Shown in pieces: positions 44,461 to 51,960 of a stretch of DNA of 64,000 nt (position 1 is the first letter of the stretch; each line of letters starts with the position of its first letter). Both the position numbers and the translations under genes were made by a program. The stretch is from Streptomyces venezuelae (GTDB lineage: Bacteria > Actinomycetota > Actinomycetes > Streptomycetales > Streptomycetaceae). The DNA is taken from the NCBI RefSeq assembly GCF_008642315.1, contig NZ_CP029192.1, positions 1,116,001-1,180,000 of the forward strand, given 5' to 3'. The notes under the pieces were generated by a model. It worked only from the letters and a program-made list of their open reading frames with translations. It was not told where the DNA came from and ran no database searches.

Positions 44461-44498
44461 GCAGTTGCGGAGAGCGGATGCAGTTGCGGAGAGCGGAT
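44461..44498. repeat. 19-bp perfect tandem duplication in the permease leader
   Basis: Two copies of gcagttgcggagagcggat, followed by a degenerate third (gcagatgcggat). It lies between the operators and the permease start, in the 5' UTR. Confidence 0.85.
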
Positions 44499-44519
44499 GC
44501 AGATGCGGATGCATCACCG

Positions 44520-44545
44520 GAAAACGCTTTCAGAAAGCGCTTTCT
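44520..44545. promoter_or_regulatory. Tandem LacI-type operators between permease and LacI genes
   Basis: GAAAACGCTTTC (44520-44531, 10 of 12 symmetric) abuts AGAAAGCGCTTTCT (44532-44545, perfect 14-bp palindrome with the central CG typical of LacI family). They lie about 95-120 bp from both start codons, suited to control both directions. Confidence 0.75.
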
Positions 44546-44638
44546 GGTAGGCTGTCCGCCACGCTAATGAGTGGCCGACCGCAGGGTCAATAGGTCGGAC
44601 CTGAGTTTCGCGGCGTGGGCCACGACCCTGGGGGTGCG

Positions 44639-45679
44639 GTGAGGGAAGCCGAGCGCGGTCTGCACGTCACACTGGAGTCGGTCGCGAGGACGGCGGGGGT
44701 CTCGCTCGCCACCGCGTCCCGCGCCCTGAACGGCACGGCTCGCGTCCGCGACGACCTCCGCAGCCGGGTCCTGGCCGCCGCGGCCCGCCTCGGGTACATC
44801 CCCAACGCCCACGCGCAGGCCCTCGCCAGCTCCTCCAACAACACGGTCGGCGTCATCTGCCACGACGTGGGCGACCCCTACTTCGCCGCCATCGCGAGCG
44901 GGGTGATGGCCGCGGCGGCCGAGCGCGGGCTGCTCGTCATGCTGGCGAGCACGTTCCGGGAGGCGGGGCGCGAGATCGCGTACGTGTCGATGCTGCGCGC
45001 CCAGCGGGCCCGCGCCGTGCTCCTCATCGGCTCGGGCTTCCAGGACCCCTCCTGGGAACGGGAGTTGGCGGCCGAGCTGACGCCGTACGTACGGAGCGGA
45101 GGCCGGGTCGCCGTCGTCAGCCGGCATCGCAGCCTGCGGGTGGACACGGTGCTGCCCGAGAACCGCGAGGGCGCCGCGGCGCTGGCGCGGGCGCTCCTCG
45201 GGCTCGGGCACCGGGACTTCGCCGTCCTCACCGGACCCGAACGCCTCACGACGGTCGCCGACCGGCTGGCGGGGTTCCGCGCGGCGCTCGCGGAGGCGGG
45301 TGTCGCGCTGCCCCGGGACCGGGTCGTGGAGGGCACGTTCACGCGGGACGGCGGCTACGCGGCCGCGGCGGAACTGCTCCGCAGGGGCCGCCCGCCGACA
45401 TGCGTCTTCGCGGTGACGGACGTCATGGCGGTCGGCGCGCTCGCGGCGCTGCGGGAGCGGGGCGTGCGGGTCCCGGACGACGTGTCGCTCGCGGGCTTCG
45501 ACGACATCCCTCTCGTACGCGAACTCACTCCGCCGCTGACGACGGTGGCGCTGCCGCTGCCGGAGATGGGCCGCGCGGTCCTGGAACTGGCCCTGCGGGA
45601 GCCGGCGGGTCGGCGGTCGCGCGTGGAACGGGTACGAGGAGAAGTGGTGGTGCGGGGAAGCACGGGAAAGTGCGAGTGA
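44639..45679 (+). CDS. LacI-family transcriptional regulator
   Basis: 346 residues from GTG 44639 (GTG 44615 is an alternative). HTH: VTLESVARTAGVSLATASRA then LNGTARVRDDLRSRVLAAAA, with the hinge ALASSSNNTVGVI. The periplasmic-binding-protein-like effector domain follows (VGDPYFAAIASGV, LLIGSGF, TVLPENREGAAALA, FAVTDVMAVGAL, AGFDDIPLVRELTPPLTTV). It probably represses the divergent ABC importer and itself, with the imported compound or a derivative as inducer (inference). A terminator hairpin follows. Confidence 0.93.
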   Translation: MREAERGLHVTLESVARTAGVSLATASRALNGTARVRDDLRSRVLAAAARLGYIPNAHAQALASSSNNTVGVICHDVGDPYFAAIASGVMAAAAERGLLVMLASTFREAGREIAYVSMLRAQRARAVLLIGSGFQDPSWERELAAELTPYVRSGGRVAVVSRHRSLRVDTVLPENREGAAALARALLGLGHRDFAVLTGPERLTTVADRLAGFRAALAEAGVALPRDRVVEGTFTRDGGYAAAAELLRRGRPPTCVFAVTDVMAVGALAALRERGVRVPDDVSLAGFDDIPLVRELTPPLTTVALPLPEMGRAVLELALREPAGRRSRVERVRGEVVVRGSTGKCE

Positions 45680-45688
45680 AAGCCGAAA

Positions 45689-45716
45689 CCGGCCACGCCC
45701 GGAAAGGCGTGGCCGG
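45689..45716 (+). terminator. Terminator after the LacI gene
   Basis: An 11-bp perfect stem (CCGGCCACGCC with its complement) and 6-nt loop, 10 bp after the stop codon. Confidence 0.8.
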
Positions 45717-45798
45717 GACAATCAGAAATGGCCATGGTGCGGAGATGACCATCGGATTGCCGAGTTATTGGCCCCTATTTACCGAAGCCTTAGACTCG

Positions 45799-46155
45799 TC
45801 ACAGGATTTCGATATCCTTCACCTTCGGCGGACGGTTCGGGAAGGTGATGTCGGTCCACCGGTTGACGCGTACGGAGTCGCCGTTGGCGTCGTAGTAGAT
45901 GAGGTCGTTGTTGCCCGTCTGGATGCGGTCGACCCACCAGCTGCCGAAGCCGGTCCGCCCCTTGTTGGCGTAGCAGTCCACGCTGGAGCGCCCGTCGCTG
46001 GAGTGCGACCAGATCTTTAAGAAGTTCTCGCCGCCACGGCATTCGACGTGGTCGATGGCGAAGGCATTGCCACTGGGCATCACCACGGTGAAAGCGGCGG
46101 CTGCGGCGATCGCCACGGTCGCCGAGCGGGCGACCTTCTTGGTTTTCGACAGCAC
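45799..46155 (-). CDS. Secreted beta/gamma-crystallin protein, Streptomyces killer-toxin-like
   Basis: 118 residues from GTG 46155 (GGGAG 6 nt upstream). Signal peptide: KKVARSATVAIAAAAAFTVV then MPSGNAFA, cleaved near residue 32. The mature 86-residue domain (IDHVECRGGENFLKIWS, VDCYANKGRTGFGSWWVDRI, DLIYYDANGDSVRVNRWTDI, FPNRPPKVKDIEIL) has the layout of the single-domain beta/gamma-crystallins described as Streptomyces killer toxin-like protein (SKLP). Two cysteines probably pair. Extracellular; antifungal or calcium-binding roles are known for relatives but not shown here. Confidence 0.85.
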   Translation of the reverse strand: MLSKTKKVARSATVAIAAAAAFTVVMPSGNAFAIDHVECRGGENFLKIWSHSSDGRSSVDCYANKGRTGFGSWWVDRIQTGNNDLIYYDANGDSVRVNRWTDITFPNRPPKVKDIEIL

Positions 46156-46382
46156 AAGTACTCCCTGTTTCCGGGCCCGTACGTGGCCATTGGACGACCA
46201 TTTCCGGGAAACGTTTTGCGCTTGCACGATGACGATCCTGTAAGACTCCTGTACATGGCAATCTTTGAAATGCGGCACGGCCTGAATGTGCCGCCCAATG
46301 TCCTGATCAGTGTCGTTCAGGTGATTTGGTGGCCCTTAGGGCCAAGAGTTCGGGCAGAACGGGCGAAGAGGGTGGGACTCAC
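46156..46382. promoter_or_regulatory. Divergent intergenic region
   Basis: Holds the promoters of the crystallin-like gene (minus) and the SDR gene (plus). It is less GC-rich than the surroundings. A small inverted repeat GCGGCAC/GTGCCGC (46272-46294) is visible; its role is unknown. Confidence 0.4.
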
Positions 46383-47171
46383 ATGCATCTGCGACTGACC
46401 GGGAAGACCGCGCTGGTGACCGGAGCGAGCCGTGGCATCGGACTCGCCACCGTGAAGGCGCTCCTCGACGAGGGCGCACGCGTCGTGGCGGCGGCCCGCA
46501 CGATCACCCCGGAGCTCCGGGCCACCGGCGCGACAGGCGTGGCCGTGGACCTGACCGAGACCGAAGGGCCCGCCCGCCTCGTGGAGCGGGCCCTGGCCGA
46601 GCTCGGCGGCCTGGACCTGCTCGTCAACAACGTCGGCGGCGGGGACGCCGACGCCGGCTGGACGGGCGGCTTCCTCGACGTCACCGAACAGCAGTGGTCG
46701 GACGCGTTCGACGTGAACTTCTTCGCCTCGGTCCGCACGGCACGGGTCGCGCTGCCGCACCTCGTCGAGGCCCGGGGCGCGATCGTCAACGTCTCGTCCA
46801 CCAGCGCCCGTACGCCGCACGCCGGGCCGATCGCGTACAGCACCGCGAAGGCGGCCCTCACCGCCTTCGGCAAGGCGCTGGCCGAGGAGGTGGGGCCGCT
46901 GGGCGTGCGCGTCAACACGGTCTCGCCGGGGCCCGTCCGCACGGCCATGTGGGAGAGTCCCGACGGGTACGGCGCGCAACTCGCCGCATCCGCGGGTGTC
47001 CCCCACGCGCAGTTCCTGGAGGGTCTGCCGACCACGGCGGGCATGGTCACCGGCAGGCTCGCCGAACCCGCCGAAGTGGCCGCGCTCGTCGTCTACTTGG
47101 GTTCACCGCTCGCCGCGAGCATCACCGGCGCGGACCACGTCATCGACGGGAACTCCGTCAAGACGGTGTGA
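46383..47171 (+). CDS. Short-chain dehydrogenase/reductase
   Basis: 262 residues. Classical SDR: TALVTGASRGIGLATV near residue 10 binds NAD(P), NNVGG follows, catalytic Ser in IVNVSSTSA and catalytic Tyr/Lys in AYSTAKAAL, with VSPGPVRTAMW after it. The C-terminal SPLAASITGADHVIDGNSVK is usual for the family. ATG 46383 is chosen because the Rossmann motif starts 10 residues in, although a longer frame exists. Convergent with the LysR gene; substrate unknown. Confidence 0.9.
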   Translation: MHLRLTGKTALVTGASRGIGLATVKALLDEGARVVAAARTITPELRATGATGVAVDLTETEGPARLVERALAELGGLDLLVNNVGGGDADAGWTGGFLDVTEQQWSDAFDVNFFASVRTARVALPHLVEARGAIVNVSSTSARTPHAGPIAYSTAKAALTAFGKALAEEVGPLGVRVNTVSPGPVRTAMWESPDGYGAQLAASAGVPHAQFLEGLPTTAGMVTGRLAEPAEVAALVVYLGSPLAASITGADHVIDGNSVKTV

Positions 47172-47229
47172 CGGGGCGGAGGGCCATGCGCGAGGGGGCG
47201 AGGGCCGCGTCCACAGGCGGGGCCGTGCG

Positions 47230-48129
47230 TCAGGCCGCCGCCTCGCCCAGCGCCGCCAGCACGGGCCGGATCAGCGGATGGTCCTCCGCGCCGCACCGCA
47301 CCGCCGCGAACACCCGGCGCGTGGGAGCCGCGCCCTCGACCGGACGCACCACCACACCCGTCACGTCCATGCCGCGCAGCGCCGAGCGCGGTACGAGGGC
47401 GACGCCCGCGCCTGCCGAGGCGAGAGCGACAACTGCCCGGAAGTCGTCCGACCAATGTTCCAACAGGGGCTGAAATCCGGCCTGTTCGCAGGCGAGGACG
47501 ACCACGTCGTGGCAGGGATTGCCGGCGAAGGGGCCGATCCACGCGTCCTTGGCGAGCTCGGCCAGGGCCACCCGTTCCGCGTCCGCGAGCCGGTGGCCCA
47601 GCGGGAGCACCGCGTCGAAGGGCTCGGCGTAGAGGGGGACGCGGGTGAGCCGCGGGTCGTCCGCGCCCGGGGCGCCCCGGTACTCGACTGCGACGGCCAC
47701 GTCCACCTGCCGGTCGAGGACCATCGGCAGGCTCGCGTCGCCCTCCGCGTCCTGGACGTGGACCCGGATGCCGGGGGCGGAGTCCGCGAGGCGGGCCAGG
47801 GCGGGGGCGACGACGAGGCCGATGCCGGTGGCGAAGGCGGCGACGGTCACGGTCCCCGCCTCGCCGGAGCTGTACGCGGCGAGCTCGGCCTCGGCGCGCT
47901 CCAGCTGGGCCAGGACCGCGTTGGTGTGCGTGAGCAGGATCTCGCCGGCCGCGGTGAGGCGTACGCCCCGTGCCGAGCGCTCGACGAGGCGGTGCCCCGT
48001 CTCCTGCTCCAGGGCGGTGAGCTGCTGGGAGACCGCCGACGGGGTGAGGTAGAGCGCGGCGGCAGCGGCCGTGACCGTGCGGTGGTCGGCCACCGCACGG
48101 AGGATGTGCAGCCGCCGCGCTTCGATCAT
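47230..48129 (-). CDS. LysR-family transcriptional regulator
   Basis: 299 residues. The N-terminal winged HTH is typical (ARRLHILRAVADHRTVTAAA then ALYLTPSAVSQQLTALEQET), with the substrate-binding domain after it (GTVTVAAFATGIGLVVAPAL, VDVAVAVEY, AFDAVLPLGHRL-type). Located 67 bp downstream of kbl on the same strand and convergent to the SDR gene, so its target is not obvious; the kbl-tdh genes or the SDR are candidates. Confidence 0.92.
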   Translation of the reverse strand: MIEARRLHILRAVADHRTVTAAAAALYLTPSAVSQQLTALEQETGHRLVERSARGVRLTAAGEILLTHTNAVLAQLERAEAELAAYSSGEAGTVTVAAFATGIGLVVAPALARLADSAPGIRVHVQDAEGDASLPMVLDRQVDVAVAVEYRGAPGADDPRLTRVPLYAEPFDAVLPLGHRLADAERVALAELAKDAWIGPFAGNPCHDVVVLACEQAGFQPLLEHWSDDFRAVVALASAGAGVALVPRSALRGMDVTGVVVRPVEGAAPTRRVFAAVRCGAEDHPLIRPVLAALGEAAA

Positions 48130-48196
48130 GCCGCCGATTCTCCCAAACCGGCAGCCACCCGTGCACCACGGGCCCCGGAGGGGGCCCGCAGGGGGG

Positions 48197-49411
48197 TCAG
48201 GCCCGGCCGGACTCCTGCTCCAGCTCGGCCCGTGCGGCGACGAACGCGTCGACCGCGCGGTTCACGTCCTCCGTGGAGTGCGCGGCGGACAGCTGCACGC
48301 GGATGCGGGCCTTGCCCTGCGGCACCACCGGGTAGGAGAAGCCGATCACGTAGACGCCGCGCTCCAGGAGCAGCTCGGCCATGCGTCCGGCCACCGCCGC
48401 GTCGCCGATCATGACCGGCGCGATGGCGTGGTCGCCGGGCAGCACGTCGAAGCCCTCTTCGGTCATCCGCGAGCGGAAGAGCGCGGTGTTGGCGGCGAGG
48501 TGTTCGCGCAGGTCACCGGCGGACTCCAGGAGATCGAGGACCTTCAGGGAGGCCGCGGCGATCACCGGGGCGAGGGTGTTCGAGAAGAGGTACGGGCGCG
48601 AGCGCTGGCGCAGCAGGGCGACGATCTCGGCGCGGGCGGCGACGTAGCCGCCGGAGGCGCCGCCGAGGGCCTTGCCCAGGGTGCCGGTGATGATGTCGAC
48701 GCGGTCCATGACGCCGTGCAGCTCGGGCGTGCCGCGGCCGCCGGGGCCGACGAAGCCGACGGCGTGCGAGTCGTCGACCATGACCATGGCGTCGTAGCGG
48801 TCGGCGAGGTCGCAGATCTCGGCGAGCGGTGCCACGTAGCCGTCCATGGAGAAGACGCCGTCGGTGACGATCAGCTTGCGGCGGGCGCCGCCTTCGGTGG
48901 CCTCCTTCAGCTGCTGCTCCAGGTCCGCGAGGTCGCGGTTGGCGTAGCGGAAGCGGCGGGCCTTGGAGAGGCGGATGCCGTCGATGATCGAGGCGTGGTT
49001 GAGGGCGTCGGAGATCACCGCGTCCTCGGCGCCGAGCAGCGTCTCGAAGACGCCTCCGTTGGCGTCGAAGCAGGAGGAGTAGAGGATCGTGTCCTCCTGG
49101 CCGAGGAACGCGGACAGACGCGCCTCCAGCTCCTTGTGGACCTCCTGCGTGCCGCAGATGAAGCGGACGGAGGCCATGCCGTAGCCCCAGCGGTCGAGCG
49201 CCTCGTGGGCGGCGGCGACGACGTCGGGGTGGTCGGCGAGGCCGAGGTAGTTGTTCGCGCAGAAGTTGAGGACCTCGCCGGGGCGGCCGCCCGAGGTGAC
49301 GGCGACGGTCGCGGACTGCGGGGTGCCGATGACGCGCTCGGGCTTGTGGAGACCGGCGGCGCGGATCTCGTCGAGGGTGGCCTGGAGGTCTGCGCGTACG
49401 GAGTCGAACAT
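48197..49411 (-). CDS. kbl: Glycine C-acetyltransferase (2-amino-3-ketobutyrate CoA ligase)
   Basis: 404 residues. PLP-dependent alpha-oxoamine synthase: it cleaves 2-amino-3-oxobutyrate with CoA to glycine and acetyl-CoA, the second step of threonine breakdown. Seen: [15 protein letters not shown] near residue 50, [28 protein letters not shown] and the PLP-lysine motif [18 protein letters not shown] 49411 has AAGGAA 8 nt upstream. Tdh, which makes its substrate, is encoded 53 bp upstream on the same strand. Confidence 0.95.
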   Translation of the reverse strand: MFDSVRADLQATLDEIRAAGLHKPERVIGTPQSATVAVTSGGRPGEVLNFCANNYLGLADHPDVVAAAHEALDRWGYGMASVRFICGTQEVHKELEARLSAFLGQEDTILYSSCFDANGGVFETLLGAEDAVISDALNHASIIDGIRLSKARRFRYANRDLADLEQQLKEATEGGARRKLIVTDGVFSMDGYVAPLAEICDLADRYDAMVMVDDSHAVGFVGPGGRGTPELHGVMDRVDIITGTLGKALGGASGGYVAARAEIVALLRQRSRPYLFSNTLAPVIAAASLKVLDLLESAGDLREHLAANTALFRSRMTEEGFDVLPGDHAIAPVMIGDAAVAGRMAELLLERGVYVIGFSYPVVPQGKARIRVQLSAAHSTEDVNRAVDAFVAARAELEQESGRA

Positions 49412-49464
49412 GCGTGATTCCTTAAGGAGATCGGGAGGCGGAGGGCCGGTGCGAAGGACGGTGG

Positions 49465-50499
49465 TCAGGCGGTCCAGTCGAGGATGACCTTGCCGCCGCG
49501 GCCGCTCGCCGCGTCGTCGAACGCGGCCTCGAAGTCGCGGTGGCCGTACCGTCCGGTGATGACGGGGGCCAGGTCGAGGCCGCCTTCGAGCAGCACCGAC
49601 ATCGCGTACCAGGTCTCGAACATCTCGCGGCCGTAGATGCCCTTGATGGTGATCATCGAGGTGACGATCCGCGACCAGTCGACGGCGAACTCCTCGGCGG
49701 GCAGGCCGAGCATGGCGATCTTGCCGCCGTGGGTCATGTTGGCGACCATGTCGCGCATCGCGCGCGGGTTGCCGGACATCTCCAGGCCGATGTCGAAGCC
49801 CTCGCGCAGGCCGAGCTCGCGCTGGCCGTCGGCGATCGTCGCATCCGCCACGTTGAGGGCGAGGCTGACGCCGACCTTGCGGGCCAGCTCCAGGCGCTCC
49901 TCGCTGACGTCGGTGACCACGACGTTGCGGGCGCCCGCGTGCCGGGCGACGGCCGCCGCCATCAGGCCGATCGGTCCCGCCCCGGTGATCAGGACGTCCT
50001 CGCCGACCAGCGGGAACGACAGGGCCGTGTGCACGGCGTTGCCGAACGGGTCGAAGATCGCGGCGACGTCGAGGTCCACGGGGACGCGGTGCACCCACAC
50101 GTTCGACGCGGGCAGCGCCACGTACTCGGCGAAGGCGCCGTCGCGCCCGACCCCGAGCCCGACCGTGGCGCGGCACAGGTGGCGCCGCCCGGCCAGACAG
50201 TTGCGGCACTTGCCGCACACCAGGTGGCCCTCGCCGCTGACCCGGTCGCCGATCTTGATGTCGGCGACGTCACGGCCGGTCTCCACTACCTCGCCGACGA
50301 ACTCGTGCCCGACCACCAGCGGCGCGGAGATCGCCTGCTGCGCCCAGCCGTCCCACGCCCTGATGTGCAGGTCCGTCCCGCAGATCCCGGTGCGGAGCAC
50401 CTTGATCAGCACATCACCGTGGCCGATGACCGGCTCCGGTACGTCCTTCAGGCTGAGACCCGGCTCCGCCTTCTCCTTGACCAGCGCCTTCAACGCCAC
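49465..50499 (-). CDS. tdh: L-threonine 3-dehydrogenase
   Basis: 344 residues, zinc-dependent medium-chain dehydrogenase. Oxidises L-threonine to 2-amino-3-oxobutyrate with NAD. Catalytic zinc ligands in [10 protein letters not shown] and [10 protein letters not shown], structural zinc cysteines in [15 protein letters not shown], and the NAD motif [14 protein letters not shown]. The length and the DPFGNAVHT segment match Tdh rather than sorbitol dehydrogenase. GTG 50499 has GGGAG 5 nt upstream. Operon with kbl, the standard threonine dehydrogenase pathway pair. Confidence 0.95.
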   Translation of the reverse strand: MALKALVKEKAEPGLSLKDVPEPVIGHGDVLIKVLRTGICGTDLHIRAWDGWAQQAISAPLVVGHEFVGEVVETGRDVADIKIGDRVSGEGHLVCGKCRNCLAGRRHLCRATVGLGVGRDGAFAEYVALPASNVWVHRVPVDLDVAAIFDPFGNAVHTALSFPLVGEDVLITGAGPIGLMAAAVARHAGARNVVVTDVSEERLELARKVGVSLALNVADATIADGQRELGLREGFDIGLEMSGNPRAMRDMVANMTHGGKIAMLGLPAEEFAVDWSRIVTSMITIKGIYGREMFETWYAMSVLLEGGLDLAPVITGRYGHRDFEAAFDDAASGRGGKVILDWTA

Positions 50500-50616
50500 G
50501 GCTCCCGTCGTACGTCGCTTCTTCCCCCGACGACACAGGAATCTTCCCTACGGCGGCGCCCCGGTCCATCGAGGATTTCTTAAGCGCCGCCGCAGCTTTC
50601 CTTCAGACCCTGGGGT

Positions 50617-51801
50617 TCAGCGGGTCTGACCACGTTCGAAATAGGCGATCAGCTCGGGGTCGAGGCCAGGCACCTCGCGGGGCGTACCGCCGTTCCGCAG
50701 CGACTGGGTGGCCCGCACGCCCGCCGCCACCGCCATGCGCGCCGCGACGGGCGACGTGTCGGTACGTCCGCCCTCCCGCACGAACCGCACGAACTCGTCG
50801 ATGAGCAGGGGGTCCGCGCCGCCGTGCCCGCCGTCGTCCTGCGCGTCCGGCACCGCGTACTCGGCGTCGGCCTCTCCCCGGTAGCCCGACCGGCGCGCGT
50901 TCCACACCTTGACCACTCCCCCGGGCCCGTCGCCGAAGTTCTCCAGCCGGCCCGCGTCGCCGATGACGGTGTAGTTGCGCCAGTAGTCGGGCGTGAAGTG
51001 GCACTGCTGGTAGGCGGCGAGGACGCCGTTGTCCAGGCGCATGTTGACCAGGGAGACGTCCTCGACGTCGATGACGGGGTTGAGGCCGCGCTGGGTGTGC
51101 GGGGGCCAGTGGCCGTCCTTGGTGTACCAGTCGTCGGCCTTCGGCTCGCCCGGCTCGCGGCGGTGCGGATTGTCCCCGTAGACCATGAGGTCGCCGAGGG
51201 CCTGCACCTGGCGTGTGTAGCCGCCCGCGAGCCAGTGCAGTACGTCGATGTCGTGAGCGGCCTTCTGCAGCAACAGGCCGTTGGTGTACTGCCGTTCGGC
51301 GTGCCAGTCCTTGAAGTACCAGTCCCCGCCGTAGCCCACGAAGTGCCGCACCCAGACCGTCTTGACCGCGCCGATCTCGCCGCGCTCGATGATGTCGCGC
51401 ATCAGGCGGACCACGGGCATGTGACGCATGTTGTGCCCGACGTACAGCCGCGTGCCCGTCTCGTGGGCGGTGCGCAGGATCTCGTCGCAGGCCTCGACGC
51501 TCGTCTCCAGCGGCTTCTCCACGAAGACGGGCTTGCCCTCGCGCAGTGCCTCGCAGGCGAGCTGTGCGTGGGTGTGGTCGGGGGTGAGGACCACGATCGC
51601 GTCGACGTCGGGGTCCTCGACGACCTTGCGGTGATCGCTGGATATCAGCGCCCCGGGGAAGGCCACGGCCGCCTCGGCACGGGCGGTGGCGTCGTGGTCG
51701 GCGAGCGCGGTGACGCGTGCGCCCGCGTCCGGCCGGTGGGCGGTGCGGGCGAGCGAGCCGCGCAGTCCGTAGCCGAGAACGCCGAGACGGAGGTCGGTCA
51801 T
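50617..51801 (-). CDS. Gfo/Idh/MocA-family oxidoreductase
   Basis: 394 residues. N-terminal Rossmann fold (LRLGVLGYGLRGSLAR, then VVLTPDHTHAQLACEALREG and the conserved EKPLETSVEACDEI), C-terminal Gfo/Idh domain with KAAHDIDVLHWL, where the catalytic His/Asp lie. These enzymes oxidise or reduce sugars and inositols with NAD(P). ATG 51801 has GAAGGAAG 6 nt upstream. It is alone on its strand; functional ties to the ThuA/isomerase genes at 31-36 kb are plausible because these families often act together, but nothing in the promoter shows it. Confidence 0.92.
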   Translation of the reverse strand: MTDLRLGVLGYGLRGSLARTAHRPDAGARVTALADHDATARAEAAVAFPGALISSDHRKVVEDPDVDAIVVLTPDHTHAQLACEALREGKPVFVEKPLETSVEACDEILRTAHETGTRLYVGHNMRHMPVVRLMRDIIERGEIGAVKTVWVRHFVGYGGDWYFKDWHAERQYTNGLLLQKAAHDIDVLHWLAGGYTRQVQALGDLMVYGDNPHRREPGEPKADDWYTKDGHWPPHTQRGLNPVIDVEDVSLVNMRLDNGVLAAYQQCHFTPDYWRNYTVIGDAGRLENFGDGPGGVVKVWNARRSGYRGEADAEYAVPDAQDDGGHGGADPLLIDEFVRFVREGGRTDTSPVAARMAVAAGVRATQSLRNGGTPREVPGLDPELIAYFERGQTR

Positions 51802-51960
51802 GGAACTTCCTTCGCTTGAGCGGGTGTTGCGGGTGCGGGAGTGCGGGTGCGGGGATGCGCGTGCGGAAGTGCGGGTGCGGCGGGCGGCGCCGGTCGGGGG
51901 CGAGCTTGATCCTTATCTATCCGGCGCCGCCCGCCCCTGTCGAGAGTTCGGACGGCCCCG
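51802..51960. other. Intergenic G/C repeat stretch
   Basis: Contains a low-complexity run of GCGGGTGCGGG-type units (about 51823-51885) upstream of the oxidoreductase gene, then TTGATCCTTATCTATC, which may include promoter elements. No gene. Confidence 0.4.

Noticed and set aside
42484..44517. One continuous frame that appears to fuse permease-region sequence to the binding protein
   Set aside because: The permease is real in a different frame, and the binding protein has its own ATG, ribosome-binding site and lipobox at 43509.
44427..44638. TPP riboswitch expected for a THI5/NMT1-type importer
   Set aside because: No CTGAGA-type core or matching helices were found on either strand in the leader.
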